Origin: Opitutaceae bacterium
Lineage (GTDB): Bacteria > Verrucomicrobiota > Verrucomicrobiia > Opitutales > Opitutaceae
Direction: 5' to 3'
DNA: 64,000 bases
Assembly (NCBI GenBank): GCA_003151515.1
Contig: PLXS01000038.1
Location: forward strand, 32,776-96,775
Below, one piece after another: positions 16,605 through 26,700 of the stretch. The notes under the pieces are model-generated. The model searched no databases and had not been told where the DNA came from. It was given only the letters and a program-made list of their open reading frames with translations. Made by a program: the position numbers and the translations under genes. Each line of letters opens with the position of its first letter. Within the stretch, counting starts at the first letter, position 1.

Positions 16605-16622
16605 CGTCGTCAAGAAACGACG
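16605..16622 (+). promoter_or_regulatory. Small perfect hairpin just upstream of hoxE
   Basis: CGTCGT, loop CAAGAA, ACGACG: six pairs and a six-nt loop, ending 13 nt before the first possible hoxE ATG. It could mark an RNA-processing site or affect initiation; it is too short to call a terminator. Confidence 0.3.
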
Positions 16623-16635
16623 AGCCTTAGCCAAA

Positions 16636-17220
16636 ATGCGCGCAGAGGGCCTGGACCACCAGGTCTATTGTAGATCACGTCCCGTGAACACAGAAACCAC
16701 TACGCCGTGGGATAAGACCGCGGTTGCCGCCCTGACGCCCCTGCAGGCCTCCGACAAGCGCTACAAGATACTCGAAGCCCACATCAAGAAGTACCAGGGC
16801 AGGCAGGACGCACTCATCGAGGTGCTCCACAAGGCTCAGGAGCTCTTCGGGTTCCTCGAGGACAGCCTGCTGCTCTTCGTGGGCTCGCGCCTGAAGCTGC
16901 CCCCGAGCCGCGTCTACGGGGTCGCGACCTTCTACCACTACTTCAAGCTGAAGCCCCAGGGCGCGCACACCTGCGTCGTGTGCCTGGGCACGGCCTGCTA
17001 CGTGCGCGGGTCGGACCGCGTGCTGGCCGCGATCGAGCAGAGCGCCGGGATCAAGTCCGGCGAGACCACCGAGGACAAGCAGCTCTCGCTCATGACCGCG
17101 CGCTGCATCGGCGCATGCAGCATCGCGCCCGCGGTCGTCTACGACGGCGTGATCCACCCCAAGCAGGACCCCGAGTCGGCGCTGGCCCAATTGAAAGGAT
17201 GGCTTCCCCATGGTAATTGA
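16636..17220 (+). CDS. hoxE: NAD-linked [NiFe] hydrogenase diaphorase subunit HoxE (NuoE-like)
   Basis: Up to 194 residues, a thioredoxin-fold [2Fe-2S] protein of the HoxE/NuoE family. The helical N-terminal half ([20 protein letters not shown], then [18 protein letters not shown]) precedes the cluster ligands CLGTAC (C-x4-C) and CIGAC (C-x3-C), four Cys as in the family. HoxE passes electrons within the soluble diaphorase module. It is the first gene of hoxEFUYH; its stop overlaps hoxF by 11 nt. A GTG at 16684 (VNTETTTPW) is an alternative start and gives a length nearer to the family norm; neither start has a strong ribosome site. Confidence 0.93.
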   Translation: MRAEGLDHQVYCRSRPVNTETTTPWDKTAVAALTPLQASDKRYKILEAHIKKYQGRQDALIEVLHKAQELFGFLEDSLLLFVGSRLKLPPSRVYGVATFYHYFKLKPQGAHTCVVCLGTACYVRGSDRVLAAIEQSAGIKSGETTEDKQLSLMTARCIGACSIAPAVVYDGVIHPKQDPESALAQLKGWLPHGN

Positions 17221-18847
17221 AGATCTAGTCGAGATCGCGGAGAAGGAGCGCGCGGGCGGCAAGAAGACGATCATCCGCTGCTGCATGGCGGCGAGCTGCA
17301 TGTCGTCGCGCTCCGAGGCCGTCAAGGCGGGCCTCGAAAAGGCCGTCAAGGACGCGGGCCTCTCCGACCAGGTCGAGGTGCGAGGCGTCGGCTGCATGCG
17401 CCTGTGCTGCCAAGGCCCGCTTGTCGGCGTCGAGCCGGGAAACATCCTCTACCAGAAGGTCGAGCCCGAGGACGCGGCGTCTCTCGTCGCCTCCACCCAG
17501 GGGGCGCCGACCGACGTCGAGCGGGGCGACCCCGAGCAGCCCTTCTTCAAGAAGCAGCTCTCGATCGTGCTGTCCAACAGCGGGGTCGTCGACCCCGAGC
17601 GCATCGAGTCCTACATCGGCGCCGACGGGTACAAGGCCCTTCACTCGGTGCTCTTCGAGATGACGCCGAAGGAGCTGATCGACCACATCATCGCGAGCGG
17701 GCTCCGCGGGCGGGGCGGCGCGGGCTACCCCACGGGGCTGAAGTGGGCGACGGTCGCCAAGACCCCGTCGGCCCAGAAGTACGTGGTCTGCAACGGCGAC
17801 GAGGGCGACCCGGGCGCGTTCATGGACCGCAGCGTCCTCGAGAGCGACCCCCACAGCGTCCTCGAGGGCATGGCGATCGCCGGCTACGCGGTCGGGGCGA
17901 ACCAGGGCTTCATCTACGTGCGCGCGGAGTACCCGCTCGCCATCAAGCGCCTGCAGATCGCGATAAGGCAGGCGAGGCAGATCGGGCTCATCGGGAGCGG
18001 CATCTTCGAGTCCCCGTTCCACTTCACGGTCGACATCCGCATCGGGGCGGGCGCCTACGTGTGCGGCGAGGAGACCGCGCTCATGGCCTCGATCGAGGGC
18101 AAGCGCGGGACGCCGCGGCCGCGGCCGCCGTTCCCTGCGGAGAGCGGCCTGTGGAACAGCCCCACCCTCATCAACAACGTCGAGACCTTCGCCAACATAG
18201 CCCCCATCGTGCGCAAGGGCGCCGACTGGTACGCCTCGATCGGCACGGCGAAGAGCAAGGGGACGAAGGTGTTCGCGCTCGCGGGCAAGATCGAGAACAC
18301 GGGGCTGATCGAGGTGCCGATGGGCACCACGCTGCGCCAGATCGTCGAGGAGATGGGGGGCGGCGCCCCCGGAGGCGCCAGCATCAAGGCCGTGCAGACG
18401 GGGGGCCCGTCCGGCGGGTGCATACCCGCCAACGAGCTCGACACGCCGGTCGACTACGAGTCGCTGACGCGCCTGGGCTCCATCATGGGCTCGGGCGGCA
18501 TGATCGTCATGGACGAGTCGACCCGCATGCCCGAGGTCGCCCGCTACTTCATGGAGTTCTGCATGGACGAGTCCTGCGGCAAGTGCATCCCGTGTCGGGC
18601 CGGCACGGCGCAGATGCACCACCTCCTCGACCGGATCGTCAAGCGCCAGGGCACCGCGCGGGACCTGGCGACGCTCGAGGAGCTCTGCGACATGGTCGCG
18701 CGCACGAGCCTGTGCGGCCTGGGCCAGAACGCGCCCAACCCGGTGCGCAGCACCCTGCGCTACTTCCGCAACGAATACCTCGCGCTGCTCGCCCCGGGCT
18801 CCAACGGGCAGCTGGCGCGCGAGGAGCAAACGGCGAACAGCCACTGA
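17210..18847 (+). CDS. hoxF: NAD-linked [NiFe] hydrogenase diaphorase subunit HoxF (NuoF-like)
   Basis: A 545-residue flavoprotein that carries the NAD(H) site of the bidirectional hydrogenase. The N-terminal ~110 residues form an extra [2Fe-2S] thioredoxin-like domain with Cys in [10 protein letters not shown] and VGCMRLCC. Then come the NuoF core [13 protein letters not shown] (FMN/NADH loop), [13 protein letters not shown] and [19 protein letters not shown]. At the C-terminus [15 protein letters not shown] plus a later Cys ([14 protein letters not shown]) bind a [4Fe-4S] cluster. Length and domain order match HoxF. It overlaps hoxE and is 4 nt before hoxU. Confidence 0.96.
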   Translation: MVIEDLVEIAEKERAGGKKTIIRCCMAASCMSSRSEAVKAGLEKAVKDAGLSDQVEVRGVGCMRLCCQGPLVGVEPGNILYQKVEPEDAASLVASTQGAPTDVERGDPEQPFFKKQLSIVLSNSGVVDPERIESYIGADGYKALHSVLFEMTPKELIDHIIASGLRGRGGAGYPTGLKWATVAKTPSAQKYVVCNGDEGDPGAFMDRSVLESDPHSVLEGMAIAGYAVGANQGFIYVRAEYPLAIKRLQIAIRQARQIGLIGSGIFESPFHFTVDIRIGAGAYVCGEETALMASIEGKRGTPRPRPPFPAESGLWNSPTLINNVETFANIAPIVRKGADWYASIGTAKSKGTKVFALAGKIENTGLIEVPMGTTLRQIVEEMGGGAPGGASIKAVQTGGPSGGCIPANELDTPVDYESLTRLGSIMGSGGMIVMDESTRMPEVARYFMEFCMDESCGKCIPCRAGTAQMHHLLDRIVKRQGTARDLATLEELCDMVARTSLCGLGQNAPNPVRSTLRYFRNEYLALLAPGSNGQLAREEQTANSH

Positions 18848-18851
18848 CCCG

Positions 18852-19568
18852 ATGGCAGCCAAGACACTCAACATCAACGGCAAGCAGGTGAGCGCCGACG
18901 AGGGGGCAACCATCCTCGAGGCCGCGATCGAGGCCGGGATCAAGATCCCGACGCTCTGCCACCTGGACGGAGTCTACGACGCGGGCGCCTGCCGCCTGTG
19001 CCTGGTCGAGGTGACCGGCGTCAACAAGCTCCTGTCGGCGTGCACGACGCGCATCGCCGAGGGCATGGAGGTGCACACCGACACCGAGCAGCTGCGCAAG
19101 TACCGGCGCATGACGCTCGAGCTGCTCTTCGCCGAGCGCAACCACACCTGCTCCGCGTGCGTGTCCAACGGCCACTGCGAGCTCCAGGCGCTCGCCTGGC
19201 AGAACGGCATGGACCACGTGCGCTACGACTACTGCTTCCCGCGCTGGAGCGTGGACGCGAGCCACCCGCGCTACGGCCTCGACCACAACCGCTGCATCCT
19301 GTGCACGCGCTGCGTGCGCGTCTGCTGGCACATCGAGGGCGCCGGCACGAAGAACGTGGCCGGCCGCGGGGCGAAGTCCTTCATCATCGACGACCTCGCC
19401 CAGCCCTGGGGGGACTCGGAAACGTGCACGTCGTGCGGCAAGTGCGTCATCGCGTGCCCGACGGGCGCGCTCTTCACCCGCGGCTCCACCGTCGCGGAGA
19501 TGGAGCGCGACCCGTCAAAGCTGGCGTTCATCGTGAACGCCCGTGAAAGGAAGCAATGGGTCGTCTAA
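18852..19568 (+). CDS. hoxU: NAD-linked [NiFe] hydrogenase diaphorase subunit HoxU (NuoG N-terminal-like)
   Basis: A 238-residue iron-sulfur protein equal to the N-terminal part of NuoG. Residues 1-80 form a [2Fe-2S] ferredoxin ([15 protein letters not shown], then SACTTR). [15 protein letters not shown] supplies the His/Cys [4Fe-4S] site. Two further ferredoxin clusters follow at [11 protein letters not shown] and [12 protein letters not shown]. It wires the flavin subunit HoxF to the hydrogenase small subunit. The last 13 nt overlap hoxY, a sign of coupled translation. Confidence 0.96.
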   Translation: MAAKTLNINGKQVSADEGATILEAAIEAGIKIPTLCHLDGVYDAGACRLCLVEVTGVNKLLSACTTRIAEGMEVHTDTEQLRKYRRMTLELLFAERNHTCSACVSNGHCELQALAWQNGMDHVRYDYCFPRWSVDASHPRYGLDHNRCILCTRCVRVCWHIEGAGTKNVAGRGAKSFIIDDLAQPWGDSETCTSCGKCVIACPTGALFTRGSTVAEMERDPSKLAFIVNARERKQWVV

Positions 19569-20104
19569 GAATAGCCACCGTCTGGCTGGGGGGATGCTCC
19601 GGCTGCCACATGTCGTTCCTCGACCTGGACGAGTTCCTGATCGACCTGGCCGGCAAGGTCGACCTGGTCTACAGCCCCCTGATCGACGTCAAGGAGTACC
19701 CCGAGAACGTCGACGTGTGCCTGATCGAGGGCGCCGTGTGCAACCGCGACAACCTGGAGATGCTCCTGGACGTGCGCGAGCGCACGAAGGTGCTCGTCTC
19801 CTTCGGCGACTGCGCGGTGACCGGCAACGTGCCGGCGATCCGCAACCAGCTCGGGGCCCGCAGCAGCGAGAACGTCCTTCAGACCGCCTACATCGACAAC
19901 GCCCAGGCCAACCAGAGGCTGCCGTCCAAGGATGGCATCATTCCCACGCTCCTGGAGCGCGTGCGCCCGATCCACGAGGTCGTGGCCGTCGAGGCCTACA
20001 TGCCCGGCTGCCCGCCGTCGGCGCAGAGGATCCGGGCGCTCCTGGAGTGCGTCCTCGAGGGCCGGCCGCCAAAACTGGAGGGCGAGATGCTCAGGTTCGG
20101 CTAG
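19556..20104 (+). CDS. hoxY: [NiFe] hydrogenase small subunit HoxY
   Basis: A 182-residue cytoplasmic small subunit with one proximal [4Fe-4S] cluster. The ligands are the CSGC pair in [14 protein letters not shown], the Cys of SFGDCAVTG and the Cys of YMPGCPPSA. It lacks a Tat signal and the medial and distal cluster domain, as expected for group 3 soluble hydrogenases. It accepts electrons from the NiFe site of HoxH and hands them to HoxU. It lies between hoxU (overlap) and hoxH (20 nt). Confidence 0.96.
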   Translation: MGRLRIATVWLGGCSGCHMSFLDLDEFLIDLAGKVDLVYSPLIDVKEYPENVDVCLIEGAVCNRDNLEMLLDVRERTKVLVSFGDCAVTGNVPAIRNQLGARSSENVLQTAYIDNAQANQRLPSKDGIIPTLLERVRPIHEVVAVEAYMPGCPPSAQRIRALLECVLEGRPPKLEGEMLRFG

Positions 20105-20124
20105 AGGGCCGAGAGGAATTTCCC

Positions 20125-21549
20125 ATGGGCAAGCGCATTGTAATCGACCCGGTGACCCGCATCGAGGGGCACGCCAAGATCAGCATCTTCCTGGACGACG
20201 CAGGGCACGTGACCGACGCCGAGTTCCACGTGGTGGAGTTCCGCGGCTTCGAGAAGTTCTGCGAGGGCCGCCCCTACGGGGAGATGCCGTCCATCACGGC
20301 GCGCATCTGCGGGATCTGCCCCGTGAGCCACCTGCTGGCCTCGGCGAGGGCCGGCGACGCCATCATGGCCGTCGCGATCCCCCCAGCCGCGGACAAGCTG
20401 CGCCGGCTGATGAACCTGGGCCAGATCGTCCAGAGCCATGCGCTCAGCTTCTTCCACCTGAGCGCGCCCGACTTCATCCTGGGCTGGAACGCCCCGCAGG
20501 CGACGCGAAACGTCTTCGGGCTGATCGCGGCCGACCCCACCCTCGCCCGGGCGGGCATCCGGCTTCGCCAGTTCGGCCAGGAGATCATCGAGGCCCTCGG
20601 GGGCCGCAAGATCCACCCCGCCTGGGCGGTGCCGGGCGGCGTGCGCAGCGGCATCACCGACCAGGGCCGCGCCCGCATCCGCGAGCGCCTGCCGGAGGCG
20701 TTCGCCACGGCCGAGAGCGCGCTTCGCCTCTTCTGGAAGGCCCTGGACGAGAACCGCGAGGAGGCGCTCATCTTCGGCAACTTCTCGTCGCTCTTCATGG
20801 GCATGGTGACCGCGGACGGGACGTGGGAGCACCACGGCGGCAACCTGCGCTTCGTGGACAGCGCCGGCAGCGTCGTCGCCGACCAAATCGACCCCGCGCG
20901 CTACCGCGACTACATCGCCGAGTCCGTGCAGGAGGCCTCCTACCTGAAGACGCCTTACTTCAAGTCGCTCGGGCTTCCCAACGGCATCTACCGCGTCGGG
21001 CCCCTGGCCAGGCTCAACATCTGCGAGAGGATGGGCGTTCCGCGCGCCGACGCCGAGTACCGGGCGTTCCGCCAGATGAGCCGCGGCAGCGTGACCTCGT
21101 CCTTCCTCTACCACCACGCCCGCCTGATCGAGATCCTCGCGGCCCTCGAGTACATCGAGCGCGCGATCGAGGACCCCGAGCTCTCGACGAAGCACCTGCG
21201 GGCGGACGCGGGCGTGAACGCGCTGCGCGGGGTCGGCGCGAGCGAGGCCCCGCGCGGCACCCTCTTCCACGACTACACGGTCGACCCCTCCGGGCTCCTC
21301 AAGTCCGTTAACCTGATCGTCGCCACCGGCCACAACAACCTGGCCATGAACCGCACCGTGGCGCAGATCGCCAGGCACTACGTCCAGGGCGACGACATCC
21401 CGGAGGCGGTCCTGAACCGCATCGAGCACGGGATCCGCTGCTACGACCCCTGCCTGAGCTGCTCGACCCACGCCGCCGGCATGATGCCGATGAAGGTCAC
21501 GCTCGTCGGGCCGGGCGGCAGGATCCTGCGGGAGGTGACCCGTGGATAA
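20125..21549 (+). CDS. hoxH: [NiFe] hydrogenase large subunit HoxH
   Basis: A 474-residue catalytic subunit that interconverts H2 with protons and electrons. The two NiFe-binding motifs are [13 protein letters not shown] near residue 60 (RxCGxCxxxH) and [12 protein letters not shown] at the C-terminus (DPCxxCxxH). The residues after the second His are the peptide normally removed by the maturation protease, whose gene follows with an 8-nt overlap. The open frame extends upstream through hoxY, but the ATG giving [12 protein letters not shown] is preceded by GAGAGGA at -8 and is the real start. The motif forms agree with group 3d (bidirectional, NAD-linked) enzymes. Confidence 0.97.
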   Translation: MGKRIVIDPVTRIEGHAKISIFLDDAGHVTDAEFHVVEFRGFEKFCEGRPYGEMPSITARICGICPVSHLLASARAGDAIMAVAIPPAADKLRRLMNLGQIVQSHALSFFHLSAPDFILGWNAPQATRNVFGLIAADPTLARAGIRLRQFGQEIIEALGGRKIHPAWAVPGGVRSGITDQGRARIRERLPEAFATAESALRLFWKALDENREEALIFGNFSSLFMGMVTADGTWEHHGGNLRFVDSAGSVVADQIDPARYRDYIAESVQEASYLKTPYFKSLGLPNGIYRVGPLARLNICERMGVPRADAEYRAFRQMSRGSVTSSFLYHHARLIEILAALEYIERAIEDPELSTKHLRADAGVNALRGVGASEAPRGTLFHDYTVDPSGLLKSVNLIVATGHNNLAMNRTVAQIARHYVQGDDIPEAVLNRIEHGIRCYDPCLSCSTHAAGMMPMKVTLVGPGGRILREVTRG

Positions 21550-22060
21550 CGTGCTCCTTGTCGTCGGATTCGGGAACACCCTGCGCTGCGACGACGGCGT
21601 GGGCCCGCGGGTCGCCGAGTCGGTCGAGCTCCTGGGCCTTCCCGGCGTCCTCACCCTCTCCTGCCACCAGCTGACCCCGGAATTGGCCTACCCCGTGTCG
21701 ATGGCCGGCAACGTGGTCTTCGTCGACGCCGCGGTCGACGACCCCGGCACCCTCTCCATAAAGCGCGTCGAGCCCACGCGCTCGTCGCTTGTCCTCGAGC
21801 ACGCGCCAAGCCCGCAGACGCTGCTCGCCCTCTCGCGCGACGCCTTCGGGCGCGCGCCCGATGCGTGGATGATCACCGTCCCGGCGGAGGTGCTGGGCTT
21901 CGGCGAGGAGCTCTCCCCCGTAGCGAAGCGCGGCGTGAAGAAGGCCGTGCAGGCCATCAGGGACCTGCACGGCGAGCTCGCGGTCAGGGGCCAGCGTCAG
22001 GCCGGCGCGGATCCGGCCTCGGCGGGCACCGACCGGCCGCACGTCCACGTGCGCACGTAG
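21542..22060 (+). CDS. hoxW: [NiFe] hydrogenase maturation protease (HoxW/HycI family)
   Basis: A 172-residue endopeptidase that cuts the C-terminal tail of the large subunit after nickel insertion. The signature [17 protein letters not shown] carries the first metal-binding acidic residue; FVDAAVDD is the second, and [11 protein letters not shown] holds the conserved His. The GTG start overlaps the end of hoxH by 8 nt, so both are translated together. The last 64 nt overlap, on the opposite strand, the 3' end of the adenylate kinase gene. The extra C-terminal sequence ([14 protein letters not shown]) past the usual family length lies in that overlap. Confidence 0.9.
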   Translation: MDNVLLVVGFGNTLRCDDGVGPRVAESVELLGLPGVLTLSCHQLTPELAYPVSMAGNVVFVDAAVDDPGTLSIKRVEPTRSSLVLEHAPSPQTLLALSRDAFGRAPDAWMITVPAEVLGFGEELSPVAKRGVKKAVQAIRDLHGELAVRGQRQAGADPASAGTDRPHVHVRT

Positions 22061-22767
22061 ATCTCCTCCGGCGTCCCGTGCGCGGGAACGTTGATGAGGA
22101 GGCCCTTGCGGGTGTACCAGTCGACCAGGGGGCGGTTTGTCTCCTCGTAGGCCTTGAGCCTGGTGATGATCGCCTCGGGCCGGTCGTCGTCCCGCTTGAA
22201 AAGGGGCTTGCCGCACCTGTCGCAGATCCCGGGGACCTGCGGGGGCTGGCGGGTCTCGTGGTAGACCGCCTTGCACTCGCGGCAGACGAGCCTGCCGCTC
22301 AGCCTCTCGACGATCTCCTCGCTCGGCAGCTCGTAGTTGAAGACGGCGTCCAGGGCGACCCCCTCGCGCTCGAGCAGCTTCTCCAGGGCCTCGGCCTGGG
22401 CCACCGTGCGCGGGAACCCGTCCAGGACGAACCCCCCGCAGCAGCGAAGGCAGCGGCCGCGCTCGGAGACGAGCGCCATCATGGTCTCGTCGGAGACGAG
22501 CGCCCCCTCCCGCATGCTCGCCAGGGCGGCCTCGAGCGCCGGGGAGCGGGTCTCGCTGCCCCTGCACTGGGCGGCCCGCAGGATGTCGCCGGTCGAGAGG
22601 TGGCAGGCGTTCAGGCGATCGCAGAGGATCTCGGCCTGCGTGCCCTTGCCGACGCCGGGGGCGCCCAGCAGCACGATGCGCCAGGGCTGGCCCGGGGGCG
22701 GATCCGGGGGGTTCGCGCAGCGGTCGCTGCCGCCGCCAAGCCACGCCTGGCGGTCAGGCTTCTTCAC
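21997..22767 (-). CDS. adk: Adenylate kinase with zinc-type LID and N-terminal extension
   Basis: About 256 residues from the GTG giving VKKPDRQAWLGGG. The enzyme equilibrates ATP + AMP with 2 ADP. An extension of ~30 residues precedes the P-loop LLGAPGVGKGTQAE. The AMP-binding part includes HLSTGDILR and GFVLDGFPRT, and the LID carries CRECKAVYHE plus CDRCGKP, four Cys that would hold a structural zinc. The start is uncertain: an ATG at 22821 would overlap the preceding gene by 68 nt, whereas this GTG overlaps it by 14 nt and begins at KKPDRQAWL, which I recall in related kinases. It is the last gene of a run beginning with nifJ. Its 3' end overlaps hoxW tail to tail. Confidence 0.87.
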   Translation of the reverse strand: MKKPDRQAWLGGGSDRCANPPDPPPGQPWRIVLLGAPGVGKGTQAEILCDRLNACHLSTGDILRAAQCRGSETRSPALEAALASMREGALVSDETMMALVSERGRCLRCCGGFVLDGFPRTVAQAEALEKLLEREGVALDAVFNYELPSEEIVERLSGRLVCRECKAVYHETRQPPQVPGICDRCGKPLFKRDDDRPEAIITRLKAYEETNRPLVDWYTRKGLLINVPAHGTPEEIYVRTWTCGRSVPAEAGSAPA

Positions 22768-23767
22768 GGGGAGTGGTGACCCTCCAGGCCTGGAGGATTC
22801 GGATGTAGTTGGCCCTCTCATAGGCGGACGGGTCCGGGCAGCGGCGCAGGTTCATCGCGCCCCGGAACTCGTCGACGCTGGAGTAGCCGTGCTCGCCCAT
22901 CCAGATGCGGATGCCGTCGAGGAGCCTCGGGAAGAGGTGCGGTCCGTGGCGCAGCAGCGCCGAGACGACCTGCACCGTGTGGGCCCCGGCGAAGAGCGCC
23001 TTGAGGGCGTCCTCCGAGCTGTGGACGCCGCCGCTGGCGGAGAGCGACAGGCGCACCTGGGGCGACACGATGGCAAGCCAGCGCAGCCGCAGCAGCAGCT
23101 CGGACGAGTCGGAGAGCCTCAGCTGGGGAAGCACCTCCATCTCGTCCAGGTCGAAGTCCGGCTGGTAGAACCGGTTGAAGAAGACGACGCCCGCGGCGCC
23201 CGCGTGCTCGAGGGCCAGGGCGAAGTTCGCCGGGGACGTGTGGAAGGGCGAGATCTTCACCGAGACCGGGACCTTCACCGAGCCGCACACCTGCCGGACG
23301 ATCTCGATAAGGTCGGACTCGACCTCGCCGGCGAGGACGCCCGCCCGCGTGACCAGCTGGTAGAGGTTGAGCTCGACCGCATCCGCCCCGGCCGCCTCGA
23401 AGCGCCTGGCGTAGTCGATCCAGCCGCCCGGCCGCGCGCCGTTCAAGGACGCGATGACCGGGATCGTGAGCGTGGACTTCAAGGCCTCAATCTGGCGCAG
23501 GTACTGGTCCGGCGCCAGCTGGTACTCCGAGTAGTTCGGGAAGTAGGAGGTGGCCTCGGCGTAGCTCTCCGCGGGCGTGTCGATGTTGAAGGAGAGGGCG
23601 CGGATCTCGGCCTCGATCTGCTCCTCGAAGAGGGAGCGCATCACGACCGCCGCCGCCCCCGCGTCCTGGAGGTCGCGGGCCGACTCGATGCTGTCGCAGA
23701 GGGGACCCGCACCGACGATGAGCGGGTTGGAGAGCTTCAACCCTAGGTACTGCGTGGATAGGTTCAT
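22754..23767 (-). CDS. Dihydroorotate dehydrogenase-like flavoprotein
   Basis: A 337-residue (beta/alpha)8 FMN protein similar to PyrD. MNLSTQYLGLKLSNPLIVGAG starts like class 1 enzymes. VSVKISPFHTSPANFA supplies the FMN-contacting Lys, and SASGGVHSSEDALKALFAGA the phosphate-binding loop. It belongs to the subgroup often encoded directly beside pyruvate:ferredoxin oxidoreductase, whose true substrate is not established, so a pyrimidine role should not be assumed. Its ATG overlaps the nifJ stop by four bases (ATGA), showing coupled expression with nifJ. Confidence 0.85.
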   Translation of the reverse strand: MNLSTQYLGLKLSNPLIVGAGPLCDSIESARDLQDAGAAAVVMRSLFEEQIEAEIRALSFNIDTPAESYAEATSYFPNYSEYQLAPDQYLRQIEALKSTLTIPVIASLNGARPGGWIDYARRFEAAGADAVELNLYQLVTRAGVLAGEVESDLIEIVRQVCGSVKVPVSVKISPFHTSPANFALALEHAGAAGVVFFNRFYQPDFDLDEMEVLPQLRLSDSSELLLRLRWLAIVSPQVRLSLSASGGVHSSEDALKALFAGAHTVQVVSALLRHGPHLFPRLLDGIRIWMGEHGYSSVDEFRGAMNLRRCPDPSAYERANYIRILQAWRVTTPREEA

Positions 23768-26700
23768 GTCTGGGCCTTGGTTGGGATTGGGGCCGCGGGC
23801 GCGGCCTGGGGTGCCGGCGCTGGAGCAGGCCCGTTGCCGGAGGGCGCATGCTCGGAAAGCTGCTTGTAGCGGGCGTAGCGCTTGGTGGACTGCTCCTGAG
23901 CCAGGACCCCGAGCTCGGCCGCCCGGGCGGGGGCCACGCTCTTTAGCATGCTGAAGCGAGTCTCGTTCGCCATGAACTTCGAGAGCTCCACCTTGGGGGC
24001 CGCCGAGTCGAGCTTGAACGGGTCGCCGGTGCCGACCAGGCGCGGGTCGTAGCGGAAGAGCGGCCAGTAGCCGCTGTCGACGGCGAGCTTCTGCTGCTCG
24101 AGGCCCAGGTGCAGCGGGAAGCCGTGGGCGATGCAGTGCGAGTAGGCGATGATGATCGCCGGGCCGTTGTAGGCCTCGGCCTCGCGGAAGGCCGTGATCG
24201 TCTGGCTGTCCTTGGCGCCGAAGGCCACGCGGGCGACGTAGACGTAGCCGTACTGCATGGCCATGAGCGCCAGGTCCTTCTTGGCGAGGCCCTTGCCCGC
24301 GGCGGCGAACTTCGCCACCGCGCCGATCGGCGTCGCCTTTGAGGACTGGCCGCCCGTGTTCGAGTAGACCTCGGTGTCGAGGACCAGGACCTTCACGTTG
24401 GAGCCGCTCGCGAGCACGTGGTCGAGCCCGCCGTAGCCGATGTCGTAGGCCCAGCCGTCGCCGCCGAGTATCCAGACCGACTTCTTGACGAGGTCGTCCG
24501 CCGTGGCGAGGAGCCGGCGCGCGTCGGCCCCGTCGACCCCGCGCAGGATCTCGCGCAGGGCGGCGACGCGGCCCCTCTGGGCCGCGATGCCCGACTCCGT
24601 CGACTGGTCGGCCTGCAGCAGGGCCTGCTTAAGGCCCGGCGTCAGGCGGTGCTCGACCCTGTCCAGCAGGGAGCGCGCGTTCGCCATGCGCTGCTCCATG
24701 GCGAGGTTGAGGCCCATGCCGAACTCGGCGTTGTCCTCGAAGAGCGAGTTCGCCCAGGTGACGCCGCGGCCGTCGCGGTTCGAGCAGTAGGGCGTCGTCG
24801 GCAGGTTGCCGCCGTAGATGGACGAGCAGCCGGTCGCGTTCGCGATGACCAGCCTGTCCCCGAAGAGCTGCGTCAGGAGCTTCACGTAGGGCGTCTCGCC
24901 GCAGCCGGCGCACGCGCCCGAGAACTCGAAGAGCGGCGCCATGAACTGCGAGCCCTTGACCGTGGAGGTGTCCAGGCGGCTGCGGTCCGGGTCGGGAATC
25001 GACAGGAAGAAGTCCCAGTTCGCCCGCTCGGCCGCGAGCTTCGGCTCCTGGGCCACCATGTCGATCGCCTTGTGCCTCGGGTTGGTCTTGTCCTTGGCGG
25101 GGCAGACCTGCACGCACAGCGAGCAGCCCGTGCAGTCCTCGGGCGCCACCTGGAGCGTGTAGCGGTTGCCCGGGAACTCCGTGGAGCGGAAGGGCGTCGA
25201 TACGAACCCGGCCGGGGCGCCGGCGAGCGCGTCCGGCCCGTAGAACTTGGCCCTGATCGTCGCGTGCGGGCAGACGAGCACGCACTTGTTGCACTGGATG
25301 CAGATCGCCGGGTCCCACTGCGGGATCTCGAGGGCGATGTTGCGCTTCTCGAAGCGGGACGTGCCCGTGGGCCAGGTGCCGTCGACCGGGATCGCGCTCA
25401 CGGGCATGAGGTCGCCCTGGTTCGCGAGCAGCCGCGCGGTCACCTTCTGGACGAATTCCGGGGCGCCCGAGTACGAAGGCGGGACGGTGGCCACCGCGGC
25501 GGCGTCGGGCGCCGCGGGGATCGGGACCTCGTGCAGGCCGGCCAGGGACGCGTCGACGGCCGCGAAGTTCATCTTGACGATCTGCTCGCCCTTGCGGGCG
25601 TAGGTCTTGGCGATCGCCTTCTTGATCTGCGCGATGGCCTCGTCGGCCGGGAGCACGCCCGACAGGGCGAAGAAGCACGTCTGCAGGACCGTGTTCGTGC
25701 GCCGGCCCATGCCGGCCCCCTGCGCGACGCCGGTGGCGTCGATGACGAAGAGGCGCAGCTTCTTGTCGATCAGCTCCTGCTGCCACTCGCGCGGGAGCCT
25801 CGTCCAGGTCTCCAGCGGCGGGTACGGCGAGTTGAGGAGCACGGTCGCCCCAGGGGCGGCGTAGGCCAGGATCTCGGCCCTGCCGATGAACTGGAAGTGG
25901 CTGCACGCGACGAACTCCGCCCGGCTGATGAGGTACGGGGCCCGGATGGGCTTCGGGCCGAAGCGCAGGTGCGAGACCGTCATCGAGCCGGACTTCTTCG
26001 AGTCGTACACGAAGTAGCCCTGGGCGAAGTTGTCGGTCTGCTCGCCGATTATCTTGATCGAGTTCTTGTTGGCGCCGACCGTGCCGTCGGCCCCCAGGCC
26101 GAAGAACACGCAGCGGCGCACCTCGGGCGCCTCCAGGTCGAAGCCGGCGTCGAAGGGAAGCGACATGCCCGTGACGTCGTCCGTGATGCCGACCGTGAAG
26201 TGGACGGGCTTGCCCGGGCCCGCGAGGTGCTCGAACACCGCCCTGACCATGCCCGGGGTGAACTCCTTGGAGCCCAGGCCGTAGCGCCCGCCCAGGACCC
26301 TGGGCTGCGCGCCGCCGTTGCGCCCCTCCGTGAGGGCCGCGACGACGTTCAGGTAAAGGGGCTCGCCGAGGCATCCCGGCTCCTTCGTGCGGTCGAGCGC
26401 CGCGATCGACTTCACGGTTGGCGGGAGCGCCGCCAGGAAGGACTTGACGCAGAACGGCAGGAAGAGCCGCACCGCGACGGCGCCCACCTTCTCGCCGCGC
26501 GCCGCGAGCCAGTCGACGGTCTCGAATATCGTCTCGACGCTGCTTCCCATGGCCACGATCACGCGCTCGGCCTCGGGGTGGCCGTGGTAGTCGAAGAGGT
26601 GGTAGGAGCGCCCGGTGACGGCCCCCAGCCTGTCCATCGCCGACTGGACGGCCTCCGGCACGGCGTCGTAGAAGCGGTTCACGGACTCGCGGCCCTGGAA

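Noticed and set aside
19543..20124. Long 5' extension of the hoxH frame through hoxY
   Set aside because: The hoxY gene occupies this stretch in another frame with all cluster Cys, and hoxH has its own ribosome site and conserved start.
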